Shown: positions 24,306 to 32,068 of the stretch, piece after piece | Numbering within the stretch: position 1 is the stretch's first letter | Layout of the letters: each line of letters begins with the position of its first letter | DNA from: Pseudomonas oryzihabitans | GTDB lineage: Bacteria; Pseudomonadota; Gammaproteobacteria; Pseudomonadales; Pseudomonadaceae | NCBI RefSeq assembly: GCF_006384975.1 | Contig: NZ_CP021645.1 | Span: forward strand, 2,880,001-2,944,000 | Length of the DNA stretch: 64,000 nucleotides | Direction: 5' to 3' | Position numbers and translations under genes: made by a program | The notes under the pieces: generated by a model | The model's input: only the letters and a program-made list of their open reading frames with translations | Database searches by the model: none | What the model was told of the DNA's origin: nothing

Positions 24306-24334
24306 GTTAGCCAAGCCGTCCGAGCGGCTATAAT
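24306..24334 (+). promoter_or_regulatory. rpiA promoter, perfect -10
   Basis: A perfect TATAAT lies at 24329-24334, 36 bases before the rpiA ATG, in an otherwise GC-rich gap. The -35 is weak (GTTAGC or TTAGCC around 24306-24312, spacing 16-17). A transcript would start near 24341. The divergent ilvA promoter must lie in the same 127-base gap, but I see no clear match for it. Confidence 0.6.
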
Positions 24335-24370
24335 CGGCGCCCCTCCACCCGTTTCTCTGCGGATACCCCC

Positions 24371-25045
24371 ATGAATCAGGACCAGCTCAAGCAGGCCGTC
24401 GCCCAGGCCGCGGTCGACCTCATCCTCCCCCAGCTCTCCCGCGACAGCGTGGTCGGCGTGGGCACCGGCTCGACCGCTAACTTCTTTATCGACCTGCTGG
24501 CCAAGCACAAGCTGGAATTCGACGGCGCCGTGGCCAGCTCCCAGGCCACCGCCGACCGGCTGAAGAGCCACGGCATCACCGTCTATGACCTCAATGGCGT
24601 GAGCGACCTGGAATTCTACGTGGACGGCGCCGACGAGGCCGACGGCCACCTCAACCTGATCAAGGGCGGCGGCGCGGCCCTGACCCGCGAGAAGATCGTC
24701 GCCGCCGTGGCGCGCAAATTCATCTGCATCGCCGATGCCAGCAAGCGCGTCGACGTCCTCGGCGAATTCCCGCTACCGGTGGAAGTCATCCCCATGGCCC
24801 GCAGCCACGTGGCCCGCGAGTTGGTGAAGCTGGGCGGCGACCCGGAATACCGCGACGGCGTGGTGACCGACAACGGCAACGTCATCCTCGACGTGCACAA
24901 TATGCACATCGTCGATCCGGTGGGCCTGGAAGCCAAGATCAACAACATCGTCGGCGTGGTCGCCAACGGCCTCTTCGCCGCCCGCCCGGCGGACGTGCTG
25001 CTGCTGGGTACCGCCCAGGGCGTGGAGCGCCTGGAGCGGAGCTGA
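24371..25045 (+). CDS. rpiA: Ribose-5-phosphate isomerase A
   Basis: A 224-residue cytoplasmic isomerase interconverting ribose-5-phosphate and ribulose-5-phosphate in the pentose phosphate pathway. Seen: [16 protein letters not shown] near residue 32, the catalytic VDGADEAD near 83-90 and [11 protein letters not shown] near 97-107, all diagnostic of RpiA. The length equals the family norm. It stands alone on the plus strand, divergent from ilvA, with a consensus -10 in front and a repeat-rich gap behind. Confidence 0.97.
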   Translation: MNQDQLKQAVAQAAVDLILPQLSRDSVVGVGTGSTANFFIDLLAKHKLEFDGAVASSQATADRLKSHGITVYDLNGVSDLEFYVDGADEADGHLNLIKGGGAALTREKIVAAVARKFICIADASKRVDVLGEFPLPVEVIPMARSHVARELVKLGGDPEYRDGVVTDNGNVILDVHNMHIVDPVGLEAKINNIVGVVANGLFAARPADVLLLGTAQGVERLERS

Positions 25046-25051
25046 GCCATT

Positions 25052-25136
25052 CGTAGCGTGGAAAACCGCGCCAGCGTTTTCCACAGAGAGGTTCGTGCGT
25101 GATCGGTGGATAAGGCTACGCCGTTATCCACCCTAC
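25052..25136. repeat. REP-like doublet after rpiA
   Basis: Two inverted copies of the GTGG...CCAC palindrome: CGTAGCGTGGAAAACCGCGC... and GTGGATAAGGCTACGCCGTT..., arranged head to head seven bases after the rpiA stop. Same family as at 22618 and 33911, with some base changes. Confidence 0.8.
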
Positions 25137-25140
25137 GCGG

Positions 25141-25221
25141 TGTTGGGCTTCGACGATGGAGCCGTCTCAACCCAACCTACGGGAATTGCCATAGGTTGGG
25201 TTGAGCGCAGCGAAGCCCAAC
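25141..25221. repeat. GTTGGGCTTCG...CCAACCTAC repeat pair
   Basis: A divergent copy at 25142-25180 (GTTGGGCTTCG ... CAACCCAACCTAC) is followed by an inverted, well-conserved copy at 25192-25221 (TAGGTTGGGTTGAGCGCAGC...). The second family of dispersed palindromes in this window; other copies lie near 29546, 31078, 33545 and 34302. Confidence 0.75.
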
Positions 25222-25242
25222 GATCCCCGCACCCAGCCCACG

Positions 25243-25280
25243 AAAAAGCCCCGGTCAGGCGAACCCGACCGGGGCTTTTT
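25243..25280. terminator. Bidirectional rho-independent terminator (rpiA/serA)
   Basis: An A-run, the stem GCCCCGGTC, an 8-base-class loop, the complementary GACCGGGGC and a TTTTT run make a symmetrical hairpin, usable in both directions. It lies 17 bases after the serA stop (minus strand) and ends rightward transcription from rpiA. Confidence 0.9.
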
Positions 25281-25296
25281 CATGACGCCTTGAGGC

Positions 25297-26526
25297 TTAG
25301 AACAGCACGCGGCAGCGGATGGTGCCCTTGACGTTCTGCAGCTTCTCCTGGGCCAGGTCGGAGTACTCGGCGTCGACGTCGATCACCACGTAGCCGACCT
25401 TCTCGTCGGTCTGCAGGTACTGGCCGGAGATGTTGATGCCGCTCTCGGAGAAGACGCGGTTGATCTCCGACAGCACGCCCGGCACGTTCTGGTGGATGTG
25501 CAGCAGGCGGTGCTTGCCCGGATGCGACGGCAGGGCCACTTCGGGGAAGTTGACCGAGGACACCGAGGTACCGTTGTCGCTGTACTTGACCAGCTTCTCG
25601 GCCACTTCCAGACCGATGTTGGCCTGGGCTTCGGCAGTGGAACCGCCGATGTGCGGGGTGAGGATGACATTGTCCAGGCCACGCAGCGGCGAGACGAATT
25701 CGTCGTTGTTGGAGCGCGGCTCCACCGGGAAGACGTCGATGGCGGCGCCGATCAGGTGCTCGTCCTTGATGGCCGCGGCCAGGGCGTCGAGGTCGACCAC
25801 GGTGCCACGGGCGGCGTTGATCAGGATGCCACCCTTCTTGATGGCGCGGATCTCGCGCTCGCCGATCATCAGCTGGGTGGCGGGGGTTTCCGGCACGTGC
25901 AGAGTGACGATGTCGCTCATGCCGAGCAATTCGGTGAGCGAGCCGACCTGCTGGGCATTGCCTAGGGGCAGCTTGGTGACCACGTCATAGAAATAGACCT
26001 GCATGCCCAGGCCCTCGGCCAGCACCGACAGCTGGGTGCCGATGGAGCCGTAGCCGATGATGCCCAGCTTCTTGCCGCGGATCTCGAAGGAATTGGCCGC
26101 GCTCTTGATCCAGCCGCCGCGGTGGCAGGAGGCGTTCTTGGCCGGGATGCCGCGCAGCAGCAGGATGGCTTCGGCCAGCACCAGTTCGGCCACCGAACGG
26201 GTGTTGGAATAGGGGGCGTTGAATACGGCGATACCACGCTCACGGGCCGCCTGCAGGTCGACCTGGTTGGTGCCGATGCAGAAGCAGCCGACAGCGACTA
26301 GCTTCTTGGCGCAGTCGAACACCTCTTCGGTGAGCTGGGTCCGGGAGCGGATACCGATGAAGTGGGCGTCGGCGATCTTTTCCTTGAGCTGGGCTTCCGG
26401 CAGGGAACTGGTGACGTACTCGATGTTGCTGTAACCCGCGGACTTCAGGGTATCCACGGCGGACTGGTGGACGCCTTCCAGGAGAAGGAAGCGGATCTTG
26501 CTCTTGTCGAGGGAAGTCTTGCTCAT
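25297..26526 (-). CDS. serA: D-3-phosphoglycerate dehydrogenase
   Basis: A 409-residue NAD-dependent enzyme oxidising 3-phosphoglycerate to 3-phosphohydroxypyruvate, the first step of serine synthesis. The N-terminus MSKTSLDKSKIRFLLLEGVH matches the E. coli-type short SerA. The Rossmann motif LGIIGYGSIGTQL lies near 153-165, the catalytic His region LTPHIGGSTAEAQ near 290, and a C-terminal serine-binding ACT domain covers about 335-409 (RLLHIHQNVPGVLSEI). ATG 26526 is chosen over an open upstream extension because the family starts here. Confidence 0.97.
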   Translation of the reverse strand: MSKTSLDKSKIRFLLLEGVHQSAVDTLKSAGYSNIEYVTSSLPEAQLKEKIADAHFIGIRSRTQLTEEVFDCAKKLVAVGCFCIGTNQVDLQAARERGIAVFNAPYSNTRSVAELVLAEAILLLRGIPAKNASCHRGGWIKSAANSFEIRGKKLGIIGYGSIGTQLSVLAEGLGMQVYFYDVVTKLPLGNAQQVGSLTELLGMSDIVTLHVPETPATQLMIGEREIRAIKKGGILINAARGTVVDLDALAAAIKDEHLIGAAIDVFPVEPRSNNDEFVSPLRGLDNVILTPHIGGSTAEAQANIGLEVAEKLVKYSDNGTSVSSVNFPEVALPSHPGKHRLLHIHQNVPGVLSEINRVFSESGINISGQYLQTDEKVGYVVIDVDAEYSDLAQEKLQNVKGTIRCRVLF

Positions 26527-26711
26527 CTGCGTTGAATCCAGGGTTGCCAGGGAGAAGGAGGCCGCCGCGCGGCAGGCCAGAGCAGCCAGCGGCGAAAAGG
26601 GCAGCCATCTTAACATGCGCCGCCCGATGCAGGTCCGATTGCGACCTGAAGCTTTCTCAGTGCGACCATGAGCACCTCGCGACCAGCGCCGCGCCGCGCG
26701 GGCCGCTTTTG

Positions 26712-26736
26712 GTTAAGATCGTGTAGTTAAGATCGT
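26712..26736 (+). repeat. Direct repeat GTTAAGATCGT x2, upstream of FAH gene
   Basis: Two exact 11-base copies, GTTAAGATCGT at 26712-26722 and 26726-26736, repeat with a 14-base period, 30 bases before the next gene. The reverse-strand core GTTAAGAT also occurs at 26607-26614 on the serA side, where it may be part of the serA -10 region. This may be a regulator site or duplicated -10 sequence. Confidence 0.55.
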
Positions 26737-26765
26737 CGGCGGACGCCACTCACCAGGAGCACAAG

Positions 26766-27431
26766 ATGGCCTATCAGCACCAGTATCTCGACGGCACCAA
26801 GATCCACTTCCCCCTGGGCAAGGTCGTCTGCATCGGCCGCAACTACGCCGAGCACGCCAAGGAACTGAACAATCCGGTTCCCACCGAGCCCCTGCTGTTC
26901 ATCAAGCCAGCCAGTTGCGTGGTGCCGGTGGCGGGAGGCTTCGCCATCCCCACCGACCAGGGTTCGGTGCACTACGAGGCCGAGATCGCCGTGTTGATCG
27001 GCAAGCCGCTGTCGAAGAAGCCCTCCGCCGAGGAAGTGCGCGACGCCATCTCCGGCTTCGCGCCCTCCCTGGATCTGACCCTGCGCGAGGTACAGAGCCG
27101 CCTCAAGGAAAAAGGCTATCCCTGGGAGATCGCCAAGAGCTTCGACGGCGCCTGCGTACTCGCCCCCTTCGTGCCGGGCGACGCCTTCGCTGATCTCGCC
27201 GACATCCCGGTGCGCCTGACCATCAACGGCGAGGTGCGCCAGGACGGCAACAGCCGCGACATGCTCAATCCCATCCTGCCGCTGATCCAGACCATCGCCG
27301 GGCATTTCTCACTGCAACCGGGCGACGTCATCCTCACCGGTACGCCCGTGGGTGTCGGACCGCTCAACGTGGGCGACGAGCTGGTGCTAGAGCTGCCCGA
27401 CGTTAGCCGCTTCGAAACGCGCGTGCTATAA
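26766..27431 (+). CDS. Fumarylacetoacetate hydrolase-family protein
   Basis: A 221-residue FAH-fold enzyme of the YcgM/FAHD1 size class. Seen: KVVCIGRNYAEHAKEL near residue 21, FIKPASCVVP near 45, the metal-binding Glu pair in VHYEAEIAVLIG near 71-75, and GDVILTGTPVGVGPL near 187. Such enzymes act on acylpyruvates or as oxaloacetate decarboxylase-like proteins; the exact substrate is not readable. AGGAG lies 8 bases before the ATG. It is divergent from serA, with 239 bases between. Confidence 0.9.
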   Translation: MAYQHQYLDGTKIHFPLGKVVCIGRNYAEHAKELNNPVPTEPLLFIKPASCVVPVAGGFAIPTDQGSVHYEAEIAVLIGKPLSKKPSAEEVRDAISGFAPSLDLTLREVQSRLKEKGYPWEIAKSFDGACVLAPFVPGDAFADLADIPVRLTINGEVRQDGNSRDMLNPILPLIQTIAGHFSLQPGDVILTGTPVGVGPLNVGDELVLELPDVSRFETRVL

Positions 27432-27442
27432 CGCCGCATCCC

Positions 27443-27474
27443 CACCGTCGCTCGGCTGGTGCCAGGCGACGGTG
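27443..27474 (+). terminator. Hairpin after FAH-family gene
   Basis: A perfect 9-base inverted repeat CACCGTCGC / GCGACGGTG with a 14-base loop, 12 bases after the stop codon. No U-tract follows, so termination strength is doubtful. Confidence 0.4.
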
Positions 27475-27520
27475 CGTCTGGCCTGCTGCGACCCTCTAAC
27501 AAGAAGCCGCTCGAGCCAGC

Positions 27521-28426
27521 ATGTCCAGACTCCCCCGCCTCGTCCTGTTCCGTCTATTGCCCGCCTTCGTCCTGCTGGTGCTGCTGGTCCTCACCTTCGT
27601 CTGGCACTGGAACGACCGGGCGCTGTTCTGGTGGCAGGAATACCGGACGCCGCCGGCGGTGCGCGCCCAATCCGTCTGGCTGCCGGACTATCGGGCGGTG
27701 ATCCAGGGCAAGCAGCTGCCGGGCCTGGCCGAGGCCGAGACCTCCGATCTCACCTACGACAGACGCACCCATACCCTGTTCGCCGTCACCGGCAACACCC
27801 CCTACCTGGTGCAATTGAGCCTGACCGGCGACATCCTGCGCCGCATCCCGATCCACAACGCCGCCAATCTGGAAGGGGTGACCACCCTGGAAGACGGGCG
27901 CCTGGCCATCGTCGACGAGCGCCAGCGGCGGCTGTCGCTGTTCACGCTCGCCGACGATACCCGGGAGCTGGACGCCAACACCTTCGAACACCATGACCTG
28001 GGCTTTCCCGACGCCGGCAACAAGGGCTTCGAAGGCATCGCCTGGGACCCGCAGCACCAGCGGTTGATCCTCAGCAAGGAACGTGACCCGGCCGCTCTCT
28101 TCACCCTGGTCAGCGATGGCCACGGCGTCAGCGGCAACCTTGCGCCCCTCCCGGTCAAGCAACTGGTGCTCGACTACTCCGCGGTGGCGGTCGATCCGCG
28201 TACCGGTCACCTGCTGGCGCTATCCGACCAGTCCCACACCCTGGTGGAACTGACCGCCGAGGGCCAGCCGGTCAGCTTCATCAGCCTGAGGCGCGGACTG
28301 CACGGCCTGGATGCCACCCTGGAGCAACCGGAAGGCGTGGCCCTCGACGACGACGGCAATCTCTACCTGATCGGTGAGCCCAATCTCTTCCATGTGTTTC
28401 ATAAGGTATCCGGCAGCGCGCAATGA
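27521..28426 (+). CDS. SdiA-regulated-family protein A
   Basis: 301 residues: one N-terminal membrane anchor (LVLFRLLPAFVLLVLLVLTFVW, about 7-28), then a beta-propeller-like SdiA-regulated (YjiK) domain with repeated strands such as ETSDLTYDRRTHTLFAVTG, LEGVTTLEDGRLAIVDE, GFEGIAWDPQHQRLILSKE and EGVALDDDGNLYLIGEPN. It is probably anchored in the inner membrane facing the periplasm. The family takes its name from regulation in enterobacteria; the biochemical role is unknown. Tandem with a paralogue 70 bases downstream. Confidence 0.85.
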   Translation: MSRLPRLVLFRLLPAFVLLVLLVLTFVWHWNDRALFWWQEYRTPPAVRAQSVWLPDYRAVIQGKQLPGLAEAETSDLTYDRRTHTLFAVTGNTPYLVQLSLTGDILRRIPIHNAANLEGVTTLEDGRLAIVDERQRRLSLFTLADDTRELDANTFEHHDLGFPDAGNKGFEGIAWDPQHQRLILSKERDPAALFTLVSDGHGVSGNLAPLPVKQLVLDYSAVAVDPRTGHLLALSDQSHTLVELTAEGQPVSFISLRRGLHGLDATLEQPEGVALDDDGNLYLIGEPNLFHVFHKVSGSAQ

Positions 28427-28496
28427 GCGATCATTCAGCTTGAATTCAGCCTGGCGCCCTTAGGCTGCGCGGCACTGTTGTCGTAGGATCCTGCCG

Positions 28497-29420
28497 ATGT
28501 TCCCGCTGTTTTCCTTACGCGTTCTGGGCGCCGTACTGGGCGCCGCCGTGCTGCTGGCCCTGACCCTGGTGGCCCAGCAGCACCGCTTGTTCGAGCGACT
28601 CTGGTTCAACCTCCAGAGCCAATTCCACGCCGAGAGTCGCGAGGCTCGTTCGCTGTGGCTGCCAGCTTATCGAGTCACCGTGGAAGCGCGCCCCATCGGC
28701 GAGGGCATCACCGATGTTTCGGCGCTGAGCTTCGATCCAGATCGCCGCACCCTGGTCAGCGTCACCAACAAGCCGGCACGCTTTCTCGAACTGGACCTGA
28801 ACGGCAAGCTGCTGCGCCAGGTGGATCTCAAAGGCTTCAGCGATCCCGAAGCCATCGAGTACATCGCGCCGGGCGTCTACATGATCAGCGAAGAGCGCCG
28901 CCAGCGCCTGGTGCGGGTGCACATCGGCGCCGACACCCGCGAAGTGGACATCGACGACCGCAGCGTCAGCCATCCCTTCAGCCTGAGCGACGTGGAAAGC
29001 GACAACCGCGGCAACGAAGGCCTGGCCTACGACGCCGCCCGCCAGCGCTTCTTCGTCGCCAAGGAAAGCGATCCGGTACGCATCTACGAGATCGACGGCC
29101 TGGGCAGCGAAGCCTTCGACGGGCTGCAGGCCCTGTCGCTACGCAGCGATCCCCAACGCGATCGCCGGCTGTTCGTGCGCGACCTCTCCAGCCTGCAATT
29201 CGACCCCGGCACAGGCCATTTGCTGGCGCTCTCCGACCAGTCGCGACTGGTCTTGGAGCTGGACGACGACGGCAAGCCGATCAGCTCGCTGTCGCTGCTG
29301 CGCGGCCAGCACTGCCTCAGTCGCAGCGTGCCCCAGGCCGAAGGCGTGGCCATGGACGACCAGGGTACGCTGTACGTGGTCAGCGAGCCGAATCTGTTCT
29401 ATCGCTTCGAGAAGCCGTGA
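28497..29420 (+). CDS. SdiA-regulated-family protein B
   Basis: 307 residues, a divergent tandem paralogue of the preceding gene: N-terminal anchor (FSLRVLGAVLGAAVLLALTLVA), then the same order of propeller strands (ITDVSALSFDPDRRTLVSVT, EAIEYIAPGVYMISEERRQR, NEGLAYDAARQRFFVAKESD, GVAMDDQGTLYVVSEPNLF). The motifs RQR after the third strand and SEPNLF near the end are shared by both. AGGAT lies about 9 bases before the ATG. The two are similar but far from identical, so the duplication is old. Confidence 0.85.
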   Translation: MFPLFSLRVLGAVLGAAVLLALTLVAQQHRLFERLWFNLQSQFHAESREARSLWLPAYRVTVEARPIGEGITDVSALSFDPDRRTLVSVTNKPARFLELDLNGKLLRQVDLKGFSDPEAIEYIAPGVYMISEERRQRLVRVHIGADTREVDIDDRSVSHPFSLSDVESDNRGNEGLAYDAARQRFFVAKESDPVRIYEIDGLGSEAFDGLQALSLRSDPQRDRRLFVRDLSSLQFDPGTGHLLALSDQSRLVLELDDDGKPISSLSLLRGQHCLSRSVPQAEGVAMDDQGTLYVVSEPNLFYRFEKP

Positions 29421-29448
29421 GGTAGATACCCACTGGCCGCCAATTGGA

Positions 29449-29693
29449 GCCAAAAGCCTGCTCGGACAGCCCCCTCTCCCTTGGGTAGAGGGTTGGGGTG
29501 AGGGCACGCCTGACACGAAGCCGTGGCGCCCCACCTGCCCTGTAGGTTGGGTTGAGCGATAGCGAAGCCCAACAGGCCTGGGGGATCGGCGCGGCTCTAC
29601 CCTCACCCTAGCCCTCTCCCAGAGGGAGAGGGGACGGTCCGGCGCCAGCGGATAGAGTGGTGACAGCTGATCGCGAGCCTGCCCGAGCCACTG
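29449..29693. repeat. Duplicated intergenic unit, copy 1 (intact)
   Basis: A unit of about 245 bases: GCCAAAAGCCTGCTCGGACA lead-in, a CCCTCTCCCTTGGG...GGGTTGGGGTGAGGG palindrome, a GTAGGTTGGGTTGAGCGATA palindrome, the CCTCACCCTAGCCCTCTCCC hairpin, and the tail GCTGATCGCGAGCCTGCCCG. It is followed directly by a second copy in the same orientation. No coding potential was seen. Confidence 0.8.
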
Positions 29694-29729
29694 GGGCCAA
29701 AAGCCTGCTCGGACAGCTCCCTCTCCCTT
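29694..29729. repeat. Duplicated intergenic unit, copy 2, left part
   Basis: The first 36 bases of copy 2 (GGCCAAAAGCCTGCTCGGAC..., ending CCCTCTCCCTT), interrupted by the IS element. The last three bases, CTT (29727-29729), are repeated at 31014-31016 on the other side of the IS. Confidence 0.8.
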
Positions 29730-31013
29730 GTGTATAGCCCGGAGACATGGTGGACACCTGTTCGAGGACATGGTGGACAGGTGTCAGGCGACGGAACGTC
29801 CCGTCGTCGCCGTCCGGGTGTGTGCGTTCAAACACGCGATGCGCCAGGTGCGCCAGAACACGTCGTACTGGCCGTCCACGCCCTCGGGACGGATCAGCAC
29901 GGGCTCGCCGATGAAGGCCTTGCCCACGTGCCACTGATGACCTCGCCAGTTGATGAGCCCCTGATCGCGTACCGTGCGGACGATACCGCCTTCAGCGTAC
30001 AACGGCGCGGATGGCGCGGGGCAATAGGCGCGGGGGCTGGGTTGATAGCGTGTCTGGGGCACCTGCATGCCCAGCGCCTGATGCGGCCGCTGGGCATTGT
30101 AGAGCTGTCGCCAGTGGTCGAAGGCCCGCTGCGCCTTGTCCAGGTCTGCCCACGGCGGGCCTTGCAGGACTTCGGCCTTGAGCGTGCGGTGGAAGCGTTC
30201 GTCCTTGCCCTGCGTCTGCGGATGATAGGGCCGCGAATGGCTGACCCGGATGCCCTGGGCCATCAGCCAGACGTCCAGCCGAGTGTAGTGCTGGCCATCC
30301 GTGCCCCAGGGGCTGCCGTTGTCCATGGTCATTCGCGCCGGCAGGCCATAGCGCTCGAATGCGGCGATCAGGCACTGACGCACGGTGGTTTCCCGCTCGT
30401 CGCCGCAGGCCTGCAACACCACTGCGTAGCGCGAATGGTCGTCCAATACGGTCAACGGATGACAGCGTCCCCGCAACAGGGGTACATGACCCTTGAAGTC
30501 CATCTGCCACAGATCGTTGGCGTGCGTGTGTTCAAAGCGCTGCCAGGGCTTGGCCGCCGCTGAAGCCGCCGCGCTCACCGCGCCGTGGCGGACCAGGATT
30601 GCATGCACCGTGCTGATGGCTGGCATCGAGACGCCCTGATCTTCCAGCCGACGCGCCAGCTTACGTGCACCCCAAGCCGGGTGCTGCGCGCGCAAGGCCA
30701 TGACCTGCGCCTCGCATTCCGCTGCACAGCGGCCTGGCGACGTCGCCGGACGGCGCGAGCGATCCGTCAGCGCCTCACCGGCCCTGGCACGCGCCAGCCA
30801 CTTGTATCCCGTCGTCGGACTAATCCCGAAGCGGCGACACAGCAGGCGTACGTTTGCTCCCGTCTGTTGGGCCAAGCCAACGAATTCCTCGCGTAGCTCC
30901 ATCGTGGACCTCTCCTGCCACGGCATCGGCCTGCTCCCACCTGCCAAATGCCACAGCGTGAAGTGTCCACCCTGTCTCCGAACAGGTGTTCACCATGTCC
31001 CCGGGCCATACAC
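29730..31013 (-). mobile_element. IS481-family insertion sequence, 1284 bp
   Basis: The ends are imperfect inverted repeats of about 52 bases: 29730-29781 begins GTGTATAGCCCGGAGACATG and the reverse complement of 30962-31013 begins GTGTATGGCCCGGGGACATG, about 44 of 52 matching. Each end carries two copies of a GACATGGTGGACA-like box, probable transposase-binding sites. It holds one transposase gene. The flanks show a 3-base CTT duplication (29727-29729 and 31014-31016). Removing the IS and one CTT restores a CCCTCTCCCTTGGGGAGAGGG palindrome, matching the intact copy at 29471-29500, so the boundaries are well supported. Confidence 0.9.
29784..30902 (-). CDS. IS481-family transposase
   Basis: A 372-residue DDE transposase: N-terminal helix-turn-helix (LLCRRFGISPTTGYKWLARA, about 20-39), then an RNase-H-like core with Asp135 (WQMDFKG), Asp194 (MTMDNGSPWG) and Glu235 (GKDERFHRTL), and the C-terminal YNAQRPHQALG. 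The start is ATG 30902, with AGGAGAGG 7 bases upstream; ATGs at 30926 and 30947 are also open but lack this. It is full-length with no frameshift, so possibly active. One copy in this window. Confidence 0.93.
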   Translation of the reverse strand: MELREEFVGLAQQTGANVRLLCRRFGISPTTGYKWLARARAGEALTDRSRRPATSPGRCAAECEAQVMALRAQHPAWGARKLARRLEDQGVSMPAISTVHAILVRHGAVSAAASAAAKPWQRFEHTHANDLWQMDFKGHVPLLRGRCHPLTVLDDHSRYAVVLQACGDERETTVRQCLIAAFERYGLPARMTMDNGSPWGTDGQHYTRLDVWLMAQGIRVSHSRPYHPQTQGKDERFHRTLKAEVLQGPPWADLDKAQRAFDHWRQLYNAQRPHQALGMQVPQTRYQPSPRAYCPAPSAPLYAEGGIVRTVRDQGLINWRGHQWHVGKAFIGEPVLIRPEGVDGQYDVFWRTWRIACLNAHTRTATTGRSVA

Positions 31014-31228
31014 CTTGGGGAGAGGGTTGGGGTGAGGGCGCGCCTGGCACGAATGCCATGGCGCTACACCTGCCCTGTAGGTTGGGTTGAGCGATAGCGA
31101 AGCCCAACAGGCCTGGGGGATCGGCGCGGCTCTACCCTCACCCTAGCCCTCTCCCAGAGAGAGGGGATGGTCCGGCGTCAGCAGATGGGGATGGCGACAG
31201 CTGATCGCGAGCCTGCCCGAGCCACTGG
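31014..31228. repeat. Duplicated intergenic unit, copy 2, right part
   Basis: The continuation of copy 2 after the IS: CTTGGGGAGAGGGTTGGGGT..., the GTAGGTTGGGTTGAGCGATA palindrome near 31077, the hairpin near 31140 (a few bases shorter than in copy 1), and the tail ending GAGCCACTGGAG at about 31228. Aligned to copy 1 it is about 90 percent identical by eye. Confidence 0.8.
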
Positions 31229-31237
31229 AGACGCCCC

Positions 31238-31762
31238 CTACTCCCCCTGCTCGAACAACTCCTCCAGATAGCGCCGCGCATTAGCCACGTAGACCTGGGC
31301 ATTGGCGGCGAGCTGGGCCTGTTGGGCATCGCTCAGGGTGCGGACCACCTTGGCCGGCGAGCCGAGCACGAGGGAGCCGTCGGGAATCACGCTGTTCTCG
31401 GTGACCAGGGCATTGGCGCCCACCAGGCAGTGGCGACCGATACGCGCGCCGTTGAGCACCACGGCATGGATGCCGATCAGGCTGCCGTCGCCGATCTCGC
31501 AGCCGTGCAGCATGGCCTGGTGCCCGACAGTTACCCCGCGGCCCAGGGTCAGCGGTGAGCCGGGGTCGGTGTGCAGCACGGCGCCATCCTGCACGTTACT
31601 GTCCGGGCCTATGTGGATCAGTTCGTTGTCGCCACGCAGCACCGCGCCGAACCAGACACTGGCGCCTTCGTCCAGGCGGACCTTGCCGATCACCGCGGCG
31701 GTGGGCGCGACCCAGCTCTGTGGATGGGCCTCGACCCGCTGTTCTCCCAGGCGGTATTTCAT
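31238..31762 (-). CDS. Gamma-carbonic anhydrase-family protein
   Basis: 174 residues with a left-handed beta-helix built of hexapeptide repeats ([21 protein letters not shown] onward). The metal-ligand histidines are visible in [13 protein letters not shown], and upstream [20 protein letters not shown] carries the usual Gln/His region. This is the YrdA/PaaY/Cam-like group, trimeric and cytoplasmic, with a Zn or Fe site; carbonic anhydrase activity is not certain for every member. ATG 31762 has an AGGAAG motif upstream; an in-frame extension to 32029 is unsupported by the family. Confidence 0.92.
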   Translation of the reverse strand: MKYRLGEQRVEAHPQSWVAPTAAVIGKVRLDEGASVWFGAVLRGDNELIHIGPDSNVQDGAVLHTDPGSPLTLGRGVTVGHQAMLHGCEIGDGSLIGIHAVVLNGARIGRHCLVGANALVTENSVIPDGSLVLGSPAKVVRTLSDAQQAQLAANAQVYVANARRYLEELFEQGE

Positions 31763-32068
31763 GCTGCTCTTCCTCGTGTTGTTGTCGTTGGCGGAACGCC
31801 CGATTGTTCGCCGGTAGGGACCACGGGTGCAATCGGTGGCGACGAGAGTCATCCGCCTCGTTGCAAGTAATTCTCGATAAGTAAAGAATGTTTTGCGGAA
31901 CCCCAGGCCGGCGGACTGCGACGAATGACCACGGCCAGGGCGCTGGGAAAGGGCTTCGCGCTTTGCAAAGCTTGGCGCCGCTGCAAGCAAGGGGAGCCTG
32001 GCAGGCGCAAGGACGGCGCTACGTGTCATCCATCAGCCACCCTGACCACCGCCATCTGCGAGAGCCCA
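31763..32068. other. Divergent gap, no recognised element
   Basis: 306 bases between the gamma-CA and the DASS transporter, divergently oriented. An AT-rich patch at about 31862-31892 (TTGCAAGTAATTCTCGATAA) could be a promoter core, but no hexamer pair fits well. Short open frames here have no ribosome sites or protein-like composition. Confidence 0.35.

Noticed and set aside
30903..30947. Longer N-terminus for the IS transposase
   Set aside because: The extension covers the AGGAGAGG ribosome site that serves ATG 30902.
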